Positions 32,978-42,999 are shown, counted from the stretch's first letter. The stretch is 64,000 bases of DNA from Pantoea sp. alder81 (GCF_020179835.1 NZ_JAIUDA010000001.1:620001-684000); one strand, 5' to 3'. Translations and numbers: made by a program. The notes: generated by a model not told the origin, from the letters alone.

Positions 32978-35365
32978 ATGTCCAATCAAGACCAACAGTC
33001 GCTAGTGCTCTGGTACAACCAGCTTGGCATGCATGATGTTGATCGCGTGGGTGGCAAGAATGCCTCCCTGGGAGAAATGATTACTAACTTGTCGTCACTG
33101 GGCGTCTCCGTACCAAACGGTTATGCCACGACATCTTACGCCTTTAATCTGTTTCTCGATCAAAGCGGACTGAACCAGCGCATTTATGATTTGCTGGACA
33201 AAACGGATATTGATGATGTTGAAGAGCTGGCTAAGGCCGGTAAACAAATTCGTCAATGGGTCGTGGATACGCCATTCCTGCCTGAACTGGAAGAGGCGAT
33301 TCGTACTGCCTACGAGCAACTTTCCTCTGATGATGCCGACGCTTCCTTTGCGGTGCGCTCGTCCGCTACCGCCGAGGATATGCCCGATGCCTCGTTTGCG
33401 GGGCAACAGGAAACCTTCCTTAACGTGCAGGGCTTTGATGCGGTGCTGGTGGCCGTGAAGCACGTGTACGCTTCCTTATTTAACGATCGTGCGATTTCTT
33501 ACCGTGTGCACCAGGGCTACGACCATCGTGGCGTTGCCCTGTCCGCCGGTATTCAGCGCATGGTGCGATCCGACCTCGCGTCTTCCGGCGTGATGTTCAC
33601 CATTGATACCGAATCCGGCTTCGACCAGGTGGTCTTTATCACCTCGGCGTTCGGTCTCGGTGAGATGGTGGTACAGGGTGCGGTGAACCCGGATGAATTC
33701 TACGTGCACAAACCGACGCTGGCAGCCAATCGCCCGGCGATCGTGCGACGTACCATGGGTTCCAAAAAAATTCGCATGGTGTATGCCGATTCTCAGGAAC
33801 ACGGTGAGCAGGTGCGCATTGAAGATGTCGATCAGGAACAGCGCGATCGCTTTAGCCTGACCGACGAGGAAGTGCAGGATCTGGCGCGCCAGGCGGTGCT
33901 GATTGAGCAGCACTACAAGCGACCCATGGATATTGAGTGGGCAAAAGATGGCCACACCGGCAAGCTGTTTATCGTACAGGCGCGTCCTGAAACCGTGCGA
34001 TCTAACGGCCAGGTGATGGAGCGTTATACCCTGCAGGGCAAAGGCAAGGTCATGGTCGAAGGTCGTGCTATCGGCCATCGCATTGGTGCGGGTGAAGTGA
34101 AAGTCATTCACGACATCAGCGAAATGCATCGCATCGAGAAAGGTGACGTACTGGTCACTGACATGACCGACCCGGATTGGGAACCGATCATGAAGAAAGC
34201 CTCAGCGATTGTGACCAATCGCGGCGGTCGTACCTGCCATGCGGCGATCATCGCGCGTGAGCTGGGTATTCCTGCGGTCGTCGGCTGTGGCGATGCCACC
34301 GATCACTTAAAAGATGGCCACAAAGTGACGGTATCCTGTGCCGAAGGCGATACGGGTTATGTTTATCAAGACCTGCTGGACTTTGAAGTCACCAGCTCGC
34401 AGGTAGACACCATGCCGGATCTGCCACTGAAAATCATGATGAACGTCGGTAACCCGGATCGCGCCTTTGACTTCGCTTGCCTGCCAAACGAAGGTGTCGG
34501 TCTGGCGCGTCTCGAGTTCATTATTAACCGTATGATCGGCGTGCACCCGAAAGCGTTGCTGGAATTTGACCAGCAAACGCCTGAATTGCAGCAGCAGATC
34601 CGTCAGATGATGAAAGGCTTCGATGATCCGGTTGAGTTCTACATCGCACGTCTGACGGAAGGGATCGCCACGCTGGGCGCCGCCTTTGCGCCTAAACGCG
34701 TGATTGTGCGTCTCTCTGATTTCAAAACTAACGAATACGCCAACCTGGTGGGCGGCGAGCGTTACGAGCCGGAAGAAGAGAACCCGATGCTGGGCTTCCG
34801 TGGGGCGGGTCGCTATGTAGCGGATAGCTTCCGCGACTGCTTCGCGCTGGAGTGCGCAGCCGTGAAACGCGTGCGTAATGAAATGGGTCTGACCAACGTT
34901 GAGATCATGATTCCATTTGTGCGTACCGTTGACCAGGCGGCGGCGGTGGTCGAGGAACTCGGCAAGCAAGGCCTGAAGCGCGGTGAAAACGGTTTGAAAG
35001 TGATTATGATGTGTGAGATCCCATCAAACGCCTTGCTGGCTGAACAGTTCCTGCAGTACTTCGATGGCTTCTCTATCGGATCGAACGATATGACGCAGCT
35101 GGCGCTGGGTCTGGATCGCGATTCTGGCGTGGTTTCGGCGTTGTTTGATGAGCGCAATGAAGCGGTGAAGGCGCTGCTGTCGATGTCGATTCAGGCCGCC
35201 AAGAAACAGGGCAAATACGTTGGGATTTGCGGCCAGGGTCCTTCAGATCATGAAGACTTCGCTGCATGGCTGATGGAGCAGGGCATTGATAGCCTGTCTT
35301 TGAACCCGGATACCGTGGTGCAAACCTGGTTAAATCTGGCGGAATTGAATGCGGCTAAGCACTAA
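32978..35365 (+). CDS. ppsA: Phosphoenolpyruvate synthase
   Basis: The 795-residue enzyme converts pyruvate and ATP to phosphoenolpyruvate, AMP and Pi in gluconeogenesis. It has an N-terminal ATP-binding domain ([34 protein letters not shown]), a swivelling phosphohistidine domain with [17 protein letters not shown] (His near 420, with the Thr target of PpsR two residues earlier), and a C-terminal PEP/pyruvate TIM barrel with [10 protein letters not shown] and [11 protein letters not shown]. coli PpsA has 792 residues. GAAGGATAATCTCA precedes the ATG. Confidence 0.97.
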   Translation: MSNQDQQSLVLWYNQLGMHDVDRVGGKNASLGEMITNLSSLGVSVPNGYATTSYAFNLFLDQSGLNQRIYDLLDKTDIDDVEELAKAGKQIRQWVVDTPFLPELEEAIRTAYEQLSSDDADASFAVRSSATAEDMPDASFAGQQETFLNVQGFDAVLVAVKHVYASLFNDRAISYRVHQGYDHRGVALSAGIQRMVRSDLASSGVMFTIDTESGFDQVVFITSAFGLGEMVVQGAVNPDEFYVHKPTLAANRPAIVRRTMGSKKIRMVYADSQEHGEQVRIEDVDQEQRDRFSLTDEEVQDLARQAVLIEQHYKRPMDIEWAKDGHTGKLFIVQARPETVRSNGQVMERYTLQGKGKVMVEGRAIGHRIGAGEVKVIHDISEMHRIEKGDVLVTDMTDPDWEPIMKKASAIVTNRGGRTCHAAIIARELGIPAVVGCGDATDHLKDGHKVTVSCAEGDTGYVYQDLLDFEVTSSQVDTMPDLPLKIMMNVGNPDRAFDFACLPNEGVGLARLEFIINRMIGVHPKALLEFDQQTPELQQQIRQMMKGFDDPVEFYIARLTEGIATLGAAFAPKRVIVRLSDFKTNEYANLVGGERYEPEEENPMLGFRGAGRYVADSFRDCFALECAAVKRVRNEMGLTNVEIMIPFVRTVDQAAAVVEELGKQGLKRGENGLKVIMMCEIPSNALLAEQFLQYFDGFSIGSNDMTQLALGLDRDSGVVSALFDERNEAVKALLSMSIQAAKKQGKYVGICGQGPSDHEDFAAWLMEQGIDSLSLNPDTVVQTWLNLAELNAAKH

Positions 35366-35423
35366 TCAGGCATCAATTAGGACGCGTTCGGGGTAAATCT
35401 GAAGCGTCCTTGATGAAATCATT

Positions 35424-35450
35424 AAGGCCAGCGCTGCTGGCCTTTTCTTT
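35424..35450 (+). terminator. Terminator of ppsA
   Basis: AAGGCCAGC-GCT-GCTGGCCTT followed by TTCTTT, about 58 bases after the ppsA stop. Confidence 0.85.
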
Positions 35451-35465
35451 ATCCATAAAAAATGC

Positions 35466-35572
35466 AAAAAAAAAGCCCATCACAGGGGATGGGCAAAGAC
35501 TACACACAGCAATTCTTCACTTTACTCAGGGGAAAAAGGTTGTTTAAAAATCAGTGGTTTGATCTCAAACTT
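35466..35572 (-). ncRNA. rprA: RprA small regulatory RNA
   Basis: The minus strand carries CCCCTGAGT and then AATTGCTGTGTGTAGTCTTT followed by GCCCATC-loop-GATGGGC and nine T, the conserved 3' two-thirds of E. coli RprA (105 nt). The 5' part differs in sequence but keeps an AT-rich stem (GTTTGAGATCA against TGATTTTTAAAC). RprA, with Hfq, opens the rpoS leader and acts on other mRNAs such as csgD in E. coli. It adjoins ydiK here, as in E. coli. The 5' end is estimated from a TAACAT -10 at 35580-35585. Confidence 0.88.
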
Positions 35573-35608
35573 AGGATTCATGTTATTCATCAGGCCTGCT
35601 GGCGTCTT

Positions 35609-35622
35609 TAAGAATCCTCTTA
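35609..35622. promoter_or_regulatory. Candidate RcsB box of rprA
   Basis: TAAGAATCCTCTTA matches 11 of 14 bases of the RcsAB-type box TAAGAATATTCCTA and is itself nearly palindromic. It ends about 37 bases upstream of the estimated rprA start, next to the -35 region, a normal activator position. rprA is a classical RcsB target in E. coli. Confidence 0.62.
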
Positions 35623-35848
35623 TTAGTTTAAAGCTGATAATCTTTTCTTCGCCCTTTTAACGGTTGCGCCTGACGATTCAGTTCGAAAAATAATCATTCC
35701 GTTAGCGAAATCCACCTAAAGCGCCTAAATCTGCGTTTTTTCTTAAAAATCGCTTATGGAAAAAAATAAATGTTGTGGGCAATTGTGTGGCGGCGATTAA
35801 CAAGTTTTCAGCGGGGTGGATAAGACAAATCGGCAGCGGAAGAGGAAA

Positions 35849-35870
35849 GCGGTGCAATTGGCTGCACCGC
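35849..35870 (-). terminator. Terminator of ydiK
   Basis: GCGGTGCA-ATTGGC-TGCACCGC forms an 8-bp stem. On the minus strand it is followed by TTTCCTCTTCC. It begins 19 bases past the ydiK stop. Confidence 0.65.
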
Positions 35871-35888
35871 TGATTGGCAGGGTCTGCT

Positions 35889-37004
35889 TTAAAGTTGCTC
35901 TTCCTCATGCTCGGCAAGGGCTTCGATGGCTGTTTGCGGGTCATCATCCGGAGCGGGCGCTTCATGCATCCACACAGAAACCAAACGATAGGATACGGCT
36001 AGAACCACCGGGCCGATGAACAGCCCAATCATGCCGAAGGCGATCAATCCCCCGATCACACCGGAAAGAATCAAAATCATCGGCAAATCCGCACCCATAC
36101 GAATCAGCATCGGACGCAATACGCTATCAAGCGTGCCGACCACGCAACTCCATACCAGCAGTATCGTGCCCCAGGTGGTATCGCCACTCCAGTAGAGCCA
36201 GATGATGGCCGGCACCAGCACCACTAACGGCCCAAGCTGCACCAGGCACGTCAGAATCATCAGCACGGTGAGCAAGGTGGCATAAGGGATGCCTGAGATT
36301 GCCAGACCAATGCCGCCCAGCACACCCTGTACCAGCGCCGTCACCACTACGCCCAGCGCCACGGCACGAATCGCCTGACCGGCCAGCAGGACGGCGGCAT
36401 CGCCACGAGGTCCGCCCATGCGATAAGCAAAGTGACGAATACCCTGACCGACCTGCTCACCGCGCCAGTAGAGCAGGACGCTAAACAGCAACATTACGGC
36501 CAGATGAATCATAAAGCGGCCAAAGTGGCCGGCCTGCGCCACGAAGAAGCCCGTGGTGCGACCAATATAAGGCTGCAGCTGGTTCAAAATTGCCGTACCG
36601 CCGCCATCGACCATTTTGTGATAGCTGGAGTAGGTTTTGTTGCCGACATAAGGAATTTCGCGCAGCCAGACAAAATCCGGGAAAACCAGATGACGCTGGG
36701 TGGCCCAGGCAATCACCGGCGCGCTGTTATCGATCAGGCTACTCACCAGCAGGGCAATCGGAATAATAAACAGCAGCAGTAACAGAATGGTCATGGCGAT
36801 CACCGCCAGCGATCGCCGTCCCCACAGCAAATGCTGCAAACGGATCATTAATGGCCAGGTCGCAATCACCACCATGCTGGCCCAGGCAAAGCCCAAAATA
36901 AAGGGCTGTACCACCCACAGACAGGCAATGATCATGATGAGCATGAACATCAACGAGAACAGCAGTTGCGGTAGATCCATACCGCGTTGCAGGCTTTTCA
37001 TCAC
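35889..37004 (-). CDS. ydiK: AI-2E family inner-membrane protein YdiK
   Basis: The 371-residue protein (E. coli 370) has about eight transmembrane helices in the AI-2E/PerM family layout: an N-terminal pair (LLFSLMFMLIMIIACLWVVQPFIL), a soluble middle part, and C-terminal helices including GIGLAISGIPYATLLTVLMILTCLVQLGPLVV, written here in part. ADLPMILILSGVIGGLIAFG is the conserved family end. Its transport substrate is unknown. A PurR-like box lies in the divergent ydiK-ydiJ region, and I recall ydiK as a PurR-linked gene in E. coli. Confidence 0.9.
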   Translation of the reverse strand: MMKSLQRGMDLPQLLFSLMFMLIMIIACLWVVQPFILGFAWASMVVIATWPLMIRLQHLLWGRRSLAVIAMTILLLLLFIIPIALLVSSLIDNSAPVIAWATQRHLVFPDFVWLREIPYVGNKTYSSYHKMVDGGGTAILNQLQPYIGRTTGFFVAQAGHFGRFMIHLAVMLLFSVLLYWRGEQVGQGIRHFAYRMGGPRGDAAVLLAGQAIRAVALGVVVTALVQGVLGGIGLAISGIPYATLLTVLMILTCLVQLGPLVVLVPAIIWLYWSGDTTWGTILLVWSCVVGTLDSVLRPMLIRMGADLPMILILSGVIGGLIAFGMIGLFIGPVVLAVSYRLVSVWMHEAPAPDDDPQTAIEALAEHEEEQL

Positions 37005-37173
37005 AACGTTTTGACCTCAATTAATCCTTCATGGTGGACCGCACAGGCCCTGATCAATGATGATCTATTTCCTGAAAATTAAACAGAAAAAAGCAGGCAT
37101 CGCTGAGCTCTTTCCTGAAAAAACAGCAGGCGATAAAAAAATATGATAAAACCAATGGTTGAAAAAAATAACC

Positions 37174-37189
37174 ACGCAAACGTTTACAA
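37174..37189. promoter_or_regulatory. PurR box between ydiK and ydiJ
   Basis: ACGCAAACGTTTACAA matches 13 of 16 bases of the palindromic PurR operator ACGCAAACGTTTGCGT, with the 12-base left part perfect. It is 19 bases upstream of the ydiJ ATG and about 170 bases upstream of ydiK. The repressor gene purR is itself in this window. Confidence 0.72.
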
Positions 37190-37207
37190 CATCTCGGTCA
37201 CGCAATA

Positions 37208-40200
37208 ATGATCCCACAGATTTCCCAGGCGCCAGGCCTCGTTCAACTGGTGCTGACATTCCTGCAGTCATTAAAAGAGCAAGGCTTTACCGGCGATACC
37301 GCCACCAGTTATGCCGATCGTCTCTCGCTTTCTACCGATAACAGCATTTATCAGCTGTTGCCTGATGCTGCGCTATTTCCGCGTTCGACGGCGGACGTAG
37401 CACTGATCGCGCGGCTGGCGGGTGAAACCCGGTTTAAAAGCCTGGTCTTCACCCCGCGCGGCGGTGGCACCGGTACCAACGGCCAGTCACTTAATCAGGG
37501 CATCGTGGTCGACATGTCTCGCTACATGAATCGCATCCTTGAAATCAACCCTGAACAGGGTTGGGTGCGCGTAGAAGCGGGAGTGGTTAAAGACCAGCTC
37601 AATGCCTGGCTCAAACCTTATGGTTTCTTCTTCTCGCCGGAGCTTTCCACCAGTAACCGCGCCACCTTAGGCGGCATGATCAATACCGATGCATCCGGGC
37701 AGGGTTCGTTGGTCTACGGCAAAACCTCAGATCACGTGGAAGGGCTGCGGGCAGTTCTGCTCGGCGGCGATATCCTTGATACCCGCGCAATGCCTACAGA
37801 ACTGGCGGAGCAACTGGCGACTACGCCCACGGCAGAAGGGCGTATCTATCATCAGGTGCTGAATCGCTGTCGCGATCAGCGTGACCTGATTCTGGATAAA
37901 TTCCCTAAGCTTAACCGCTTCCTGACCGGTTATGACTTGCGTCATGTGTTCAGCGATGACCTGCAAACCTTCGATCTGACACGCCTGTTATGCGGTGCAG
38001 AAGGGACGCTGGCCTTTATCGCCGAAGCGCGCCTGGATATCACGCCAATCCCTAAAGTGCGCCGTCTGGTGAACATCAAATACGACTCCTTTGACTCTGC
38101 GCTGCGTAATGCACCTTTTATGGTGGAAGCCAAAGCGTTGTCAGTGGAAACCGTTGACTCAAAAGTGCTGAATCTGGCGCGTGAAGATATTGTCTGGCAT
38201 TCGGTTAAAGAGCTGATTACCGATGTGCCGGACAAGGAAATGCTCGGCCTGAATATTGTTGAATTTGCCGGTGATGATGGCGAATTGATTGAGCATCAGG
38301 TCAACAGCCTGTGTGCACGACTGGATGAGCTGATGACGCAGCAGCAGGGCGGCGTGATCGGCTACCAACTGTGTAACGATTTGGGCGGTATCGAGCGCAT
38401 CTATAATATGCGCAAAAAAGCGGTGGGCTTGCTGGGTAACGCCAAAGGGCGCGCCAAGCCGATTCCGTTTGTGGAAGATACGGCGGTTCCGCCGGAACAA
38501 CTGGCGGATTACATCGTCGATTTCCGTGCTTTGCTCGACAGCCATGGCCTGAGCTATGGCATGTTTGGCCACGTAGACGCCGGTGTGCTGCACGTACGTC
38601 CGGCGCTGGATATGTGCGACCCGCAGCAAGAGATGCTGATGAAGCAAATCTCTGATGAAGTAGTGGCGCTGACCGCGCGCTACGGTGGACTGCTGTGGGG
38701 TGAGCACGGCAAAGGTTTCCGCGCGCAGTACAGCCCGGAATTTTTTGGCGAGACGCTGTTTAACGAACTGCGCGCCATTAAAGCCGCCTTCGATCCCGAT
38801 AATCGCCTGAACCCTGGCAAGATTTGTACCCCGCTTGGCAGCAACGAGCCGATGATGCAGGTGGATGCAGTAAAGCGCGGCACTTACGATCGTCAGATTC
38901 CGGTCACGGTGCGCAATGAGTGGCGTGGTGCCATGGAGTGTAACGGCAACGGCTTATGTTTCAACTTTGATGCGCGTAGCCCGATGTGCCCGTCGATGAA
39001 AATCACCCGTAACCGCATTCACTCACCGAAAGGTCGCGCGACGCTAACGCGTGAATGGCTGCGTTTACTGTCTGAGCAGGGGGTTGACCCTTCGCAGCTG
39101 GAGCAGGCGCTGCCGAAACAGGGCGCCAGCCTGCGTACCCTGATCCAACGCACGCGCAATTCCTGGCATGCCAGGCAGGGTGAGTACGACTTCTCGCATG
39201 AAGTGAAAGAGGCAATGTCGGGCTGTTTAGCCTGCAAAGCCTGTTCAACCCAGTGTCCGATCAAGATCGATGTGCCGAGCTTCCGTTCACGCTTCCTGCA
39301 GCTTTATCACACACGCTATCTGCGTCCGATGAGCGACCATATGGTGGCGACGGTAGAGAGTTATGCGCCTTTGATGGCCAAAGCGCCTAAGGTGTTCAAC
39401 TTCTTCCTTAAGCAGCCGTGGGTGCGCGATCTCAGTAAAACGCACATTGGCATGGTCGATCTGCCGTTGCTCTCCTCTCCAAGCCTGAAACAGCAGCTCG
39501 GCGGCCATCCGGCCATGAGCGTGACGCTGGAACAGCTGGAGGCGATGGATATTGTGCAGCGGGAAAACTGTGTGCTGGTGGTGCAGGATCCGTTCACCAG
39601 CTATTACGAAGCACAGTTGGTCACCGATTTCGTGAAATTGATTGAAAAGCTCGGTTATCGTCCGGTGTTGTTACCTTTCTCACCGAACGGTAAGGCGCAG
39701 CATGTGAAAGGTTTCCTGCAGCGCTTTGCACGCACTGCCGGGAAAACCGCCGAGTTCCTTAATCGTGTCGCCAAATTGGGGATGCCGATGGTTGGGGTCG
39801 ATCCCGCCACGGTGCTCTGTTATCGCGATGAGTATCAGGAAGTGCTCGGTGAGCAACGCGGTGATTTTAAGGTGCAACTGGTCCACGAATGGTTGCAGCA
39901 AGCTTTGGATGCGCGCGTGGTACAAACTGCCAGCGGCGAGGCCTGGTATCTGTTTGCGCACTGCACTGAAGTCACTGCGCTGCCTTCAACGCCGAATCAG
40001 TGGCAGGACATCTTTGCGCGTTTTGGTGCGAAGCTGGAGAACGTCAACGTCGGGTGCTGCGGTATGGCGGGGACGTACGGACATGAGAGCAAAAACCTCG
40101 AAAATTCGCTGGGCATCTACGAACTCTCTTGGCATCCGCAGTTACAGAAGCTGCCACGTCAGCGTTGTCTGGCAACCGGCTTCTCGTGTCGCAGCCAGGT

Positions 40201-40261
40201 TAAACGCGCCGAAGGCAACGGCATGCGCCATCCGCTGCAAGCATTACTGGAAATGATGTAA
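37208..40261 (+). CDS. ydiJ: FAD/4Fe-4S D-2-hydroxyacid dehydrogenase YdiJ
   Basis: The 1017-residue protein combines an N-terminal FAD-binding PCMH domain (FTPRGGGTGTNGQSL, LSTSNRATLGGMINTDASGQGSLVYGKTSDH, given in part) with an FAD-linked oxidase C domain. A 4Fe-4S ferredoxin module (CLACKACSTQCP near residue 675) and a C-terminal CCG-type region (NVGCCGMAGTYGHE) follow. YdiJ-type enzymes oxidise D-2-hydroxyglutarate. E. coli YdiJ has 1018 residues. The ATG has no clear ribosome-binding site, but the N-terminus MIPQISQAPG is conserved. A PurR box sits just upstream. Confidence 0.95.
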   Translation: MIPQISQAPGLVQLVLTFLQSLKEQGFTGDTATSYADRLSLSTDNSIYQLLPDAALFPRSTADVALIARLAGETRFKSLVFTPRGGGTGTNGQSLNQGIVVDMSRYMNRILEINPEQGWVRVEAGVVKDQLNAWLKPYGFFFSPELSTSNRATLGGMINTDASGQGSLVYGKTSDHVEGLRAVLLGGDILDTRAMPTELAEQLATTPTAEGRIYHQVLNRCRDQRDLILDKFPKLNRFLTGYDLRHVFSDDLQTFDLTRLLCGAEGTLAFIAEARLDITPIPKVRRLVNIKYDSFDSALRNAPFMVEAKALSVETVDSKVLNLAREDIVWHSVKELITDVPDKEMLGLNIVEFAGDDGELIEHQVNSLCARLDELMTQQQGGVIGYQLCNDLGGIERIYNMRKKAVGLLGNAKGRAKPIPFVEDTAVPPEQLADYIVDFRALLDSHGLSYGMFGHVDAGVLHVRPALDMCDPQQEMLMKQISDEVVALTARYGGLLWGEHGKGFRAQYSPEFFGETLFNELRAIKAAFDPDNRLNPGKICTPLGSNEPMMQVDAVKRGTYDRQIPVTVRNEWRGAMECNGNGLCFNFDARSPMCPSMKITRNRIHSPKGRATLTREWLRLLSEQGVDPSQLEQALPKQGASLRTLIQRTRNSWHARQGEYDFSHEVKEAMSGCLACKACSTQCPIKIDVPSFRSRFLQLYHTRYLRPMSDHMVATVESYAPLMAKAPKVFNFFLKQPWVRDLSKTHIGMVDLPLLSSPSLKQQLGGHPAMSVTLEQLEAMDIVQRENCVLVVQDPFTSYYEAQLVTDFVKLIEKLGYRPVLLPFSPNGKAQHVKGFLQRFARTAGKTAEFLNRVAKLGMPMVGVDPATVLCYRDEYQEVLGEQRGDFKVQLVHEWLQQALDARVVQTASGEAWYLFAHCTEVTALPSTPNQWQDIFARFGAKLENVNVGCCGMAGTYGHESKNLENSLGIYELSWHPQLQKLPRQRCLATGFSCRSQVKRAEGNGMRHPLQALLEMM

Positions 40262-40291
40262 ACAAATTGTAGGAGTCGTCACAAAGCTGGA

Positions 40292-40696
40292 TTAGAATAT
40301 CCAGCCTGCGTGACGGACGAAATCACTCTGCAGGCTGGTGGCTTGATCCCACTCGCCGCTGAGCGCCAGTTGATGACACAAGCGAGTCAAAGACAGGCGC
40401 GCCAGTTGATAGGCCTGAATACGGAATAAACGGTCGCGATCGGCATTGCCCATCTCCTGCACTAAGCGGTGATGGAGCTTGCCCATGGCATGCAGATAGC
40501 TTTGATCGTCGCCGTTGAGCTCGCAGATTTCTGCCATGTCGAGACAGGTGTCGTTAAAGCGGCGCAGTTGGTCGATAGTACAATCGGTGCGGTTGAGCTT
40601 AGCCTGAGCCATGTAGAAGTCGACGGTGATATCACGCACCGAAAACTTATATTCATCGATTTTGTGTTGTAACCAGGCTGAGACGGTAAGCGTCAT
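40292..40696 (-). CDS. Unrecognised 134-residue protein behind a Fur box
   Basis: I do not recognise this family. The product is soluble, probably all helical, without signal peptide or membrane helix. Cys residues are at about 39, 50, 58 and 107, not in a ferredoxin pattern. Sequence features include WLQHKIDEYKFSVRDITVDF at the start, the segment DQLRRFNDTCLDMAEICEL, and ending RHAGWIF. A nearly perfect Fur box overlaps its probable -10 region 18 bases before the ATG, so it should be induced in iron starvation. It lies between ydiJ and the suf operon where E. coli has menI and ydiH. It may serve iron sparing or Fe-S repair; this is inference from context. Confidence 0.75.
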   Translation of the reverse strand: MTLTVSAWLQHKIDEYKFSVRDITVDFYMAQAKLNRTDCTIDQLRRFNDTCLDMAEICELNGDDQSYLHAMGKLHHRLVQEMGNADRDRLFRIQAYQLARLSLTRLCHQLALSGEWDQATSLQSDFVRHAGWIF

Positions 40697-40713
40697 GTCG
40701 CTACCTTAAATGG

Positions 40714-40732
40714 GTTAATGATAATCATTATC
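40714..40732. promoter_or_regulatory. Fur box
   Basis: GTTAATGATAATCATTATC matches the 19-bp Fur consensus GATAATGATAATCATTATC at 18 positions. It overlaps a minus-strand -10 TATGAT (40730-40735), paired with TTGCAT 16 bases upstream, and lies 18 bases before the ATG of the 134-residue gene. sufA is about 355 bases away on the other side. Confidence 0.92.
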
Positions 40733-40995
40733 ATATTCAACCGCGTCAGGAATGCAATTCCCGCAATGAAATTTTATTGATTTCCTTTGCCTGTTACTAA
40801 AATCGGCAATAACAATCTCTTTACATTGAAGAAAGGCGTAACCTATCAATCATGACGATGTCGTAAAGTTGGATTTCTAAATTTTACGTCATTTGAACGG
40901 GTTACGCGGGTGTGGCGCGCACGGGATTGCCGCTCACAAGCTCGATTGAAGCGACTATGCTTAATAAAGCAACAGTAAAAAACAGCACGAGATGA

Positions 40996-41020
40996 TTATC
41001 CCTGCAAAACAAGAGGTTGA
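40996..41020 (+). promoter_or_regulatory. Candidate type 2 IscR site upstream of sufA
   Basis: TTATCC, 13 bases, then GGTTGA reproduces the CC-N13-GG core with A/T-rich flanks of type 2 IscR sites. The inner Y-A and T-R positions match only in part. It lies 67-91 bases upstream of the sufA ATG. Apo-IscR activates suf in E. coli. Confidence 0.45.
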
Positions 41021-41086
41021 AGTGGTATGTGATATCACTACCATAGGGGGATAGCCTGAAAAGGCCCAGACTTACGAGGTAGCACT

Positions 41087-41461
41087 ATGTCATCAGTAAA
41101 TGCAGCTTCCTTTTCACCTGACGATTTCGTCTGGAAAGGGCTAACGCTGACCGAATCGGCAGCGAAACAGATTCTTAACCTTGTTGAGGCGGATCCTGAA
41201 GTTAAGGGCCTTAAGCTGGGTGTGAAGCAGTCCGGCTGTGCCGGTTTTGGGTACGTTATGGATCTGGCAAAAGAGCCTGCCGATGACGACCTGACGTTTG
41301 AGCAATTCGGCGCAAAATTATTTGTGCCTCTTCAGGCAATGCCGTTTGTTGACGGCACCGAACTGGATTATGTCCGCGAAGGCCTGAACCAGATTTTTAA
41401 ATTCAACAACCCTAAAGCTCAGCACGCCTGCGGGTGCGGTGAGAGCTTTGGCGTCGAGTAA
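41087..41461 (+). CDS. sufA: A-type Fe-S carrier SufA
   Basis: The 124-residue HesB/IscA-fold protein receives Fe-S clusters from SufBC2D and passes them to apo-targets. Its three cluster-binding Cys are in [10 protein letters not shown] and near the C-terminus in HACGCGESF. First gene of sufABCDSE, the stress-responsive Fe-S assembly system. ACGAGGTAGCACT precedes the ATG. sufB starts 5 bases after its stop. E. coli SufA has 122 residues. Confidence 0.97.
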   Translation: MSSVNAASFSPDDFVWKGLTLTESAAKQILNLVEADPEVKGLKLGVKQSGCAGFGYVMDLAKEPADDDLTFEQFGAKLFVPLQAMPFVDGTELDYVREGLNQIFKFNNPKAQHACGCGESFGVE

Positions 41462-41466
41462 GTAAA

Positions 41467-42960
41467 ATGTCACGACACAGCGAAGCATCTGACGATGTAC
41501 AAACGTGGGAAGGTAGCCTGAATTATAAAGAAGGCTTCTTTACCCAGTTGCAAACCGACGAATTGGCACACGGAATCAATGAAGATGTAGTGCGAGCCAT
41601 TTCGGCCAAACGTAACGAACCTGAGTGGATGCTGGAATTCCGCCTCAAGGCCTTCCGTGCCTGGTTAGAGATGGAAGAACCACATTGGTTGAAAGCCAAC
41701 TACACCTCACTCGATTATCAGGATTACAGCTACTATTCCGCGCCGTCTTGCGGCAATTGCGACGATAGCTGCGCTTCTGAACCGGGCGCGAAGCAAACTT
41801 CTGGCAGCGTTGCATCAAGTGATTACCTGACCAAAGAAGTTGAAGACGCTTTCAATCAGTTGGGTGTTCCGGTGCGTGAAGGCCGTGAAGTCGCCGTTGA
41901 TGCGATTTTCGACTCCGTATCCGTTTCCACCACCTACCGTGACAAACTGGCTGAGCAAGGCATTATCTTCTGCTCATTCGGCGAAGCGATTCACGATCAT
42001 CCAGAGCTGGTGCAGAAGTATCTCGGTACTGTGGTTCCTCACAACGATAACTTCTTCGCGGCATTGAACTCTGCTGTGGCTTCAGACGGTACTTTTGTTT
42101 ACATCCCAAAAGGCGTGCGTTGCCCGATGGAGCTGTCGACTTATTTTCGTATCAACGCGGCGAAAACGGGTCAGTTCGAACGTACCATTCTGATCGCCGA
42201 TGAAGACAGTTACGTCAGCTATATCGAAGGTTGTTCAGCGCCAGTGCGTGACACCTACCAGCTGCACGCTGCAGTGGTTGAAGTCATCATCCACAAAAAC
42301 GCTGAAGTCAAATACTCCACCGTACAGAACTGGTTCCCAGGCGGTGAAGGCGAGGGCGGTATCCTCAATTTCGTGACCAAGCGTGCGCTTTGTGAAGGCG
42401 ACCACAGCAAGATGTCCTGGACGCAGTCTGAAACCGGTTCAGCCATCACCTGGAAATACCCAAGCTGCATTCTGCGTGGTGACTACTCCGTAGGTGAGTT
42501 CTACTCCGTAGCGCTGACCAGCGGCCGTCAGCAGGCGGATACCGGTACCAAGATGATCCACATTGGTAAAAACACCAAGTCGACCATCATCTCGAAAGGG
42601 ATCTCCGCCGGTAAGAGCGAAAACACCTATCGTGGTCTGGTGAAAATCATGCCAACCGCGACCAACGCGCGTAACTTCACCCAATGTGACTCGATGCTGA
42701 TTGGTGCCGAGTGCGGCGCGCACACCTTCCCGTATGTGGAAACGCGCAACAACACTGCACAGCTGGAACATGAAGCCACGACCTCGCGTATTGGTGAAGA
42801 CCAGATGTTCTACTGCCTGCAGCGCGGCATTAGCGAAGAAGATGCGATCTCAATGATCGTCAACGGCTTCTGCAAAGACGTTTTCTCCGAGCTGCCACTG
42901 GAATTCGCCGTGGAAGCGCAAAAACTGTTGGCTATCAGCCTTGAGCACAGTGTGGGCTGA
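41467..42960 (+). CDS. sufB: Fe-S scaffold subunit SufB
   Basis: The 497-residue protein (E. coli 495) is the scaffold on which SufBC2D builds clusters. Recognisable parts are [39 protein letters not shown], the beta-helix core, and the region [19 protein letters not shown] containing the sulfur-accepting Cys used by Suf[13 protein letters not shown] cluster lies near residue 100. It is followed by sufC after 39 bases. Confidence 0.97.
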   Translation: MSRHSEASDDVQTWEGSLNYKEGFFTQLQTDELAHGINEDVVRAISAKRNEPEWMLEFRLKAFRAWLEMEEPHWLKANYTSLDYQDYSYYSAPSCGNCDDSCASEPGAKQTSGSVASSDYLTKEVEDAFNQLGVPVREGREVAVDAIFDSVSVSTTYRDKLAEQGIIFCSFGEAIHDHPELVQKYLGTVVPHNDNFFAALNSAVASDGTFVYIPKGVRCPMELSTYFRINAAKTGQFERTILIADEDSYVSYIEGCSAPVRDTYQLHAAVVEVIIHKNAEVKYSTVQNWFPGGEGEGGILNFVTKRALCEGDHSKMSWTQSETGSAITWKYPSCILRGDYSVGEFYSVALTSGRQQADTGTKMIHIGKNTKSTIISKGISAGKSENTYRGLVKIMPTATNARNFTQCDSMLIGAECGAHTFPYVETRNNTAQLEHEATTSRIGEDQMFYCLQRGISEEDAISMIVNGFCKDVFSELPLEFAVEAQKLLAISLEHSVG

Positions 42961-42999
42961 TGCCACACGCGTTGCCGGAAGCAATGTGAAGGAAAGAGT

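Noticed and set aside
35702..35965. 87-codon minus-strand frame between rprA and ydiK
   Set aside because: It overlaps the ydiK terminator and 3' end in another frame, and has no ribosome-binding site or family resemblance.
38159..38707. 182-codon antisense frame inside ydiJ
   Set aside because: It is a shadow of ydiJ codon usage; long antisense frames also occur inside ppsA, thrS and pheT.
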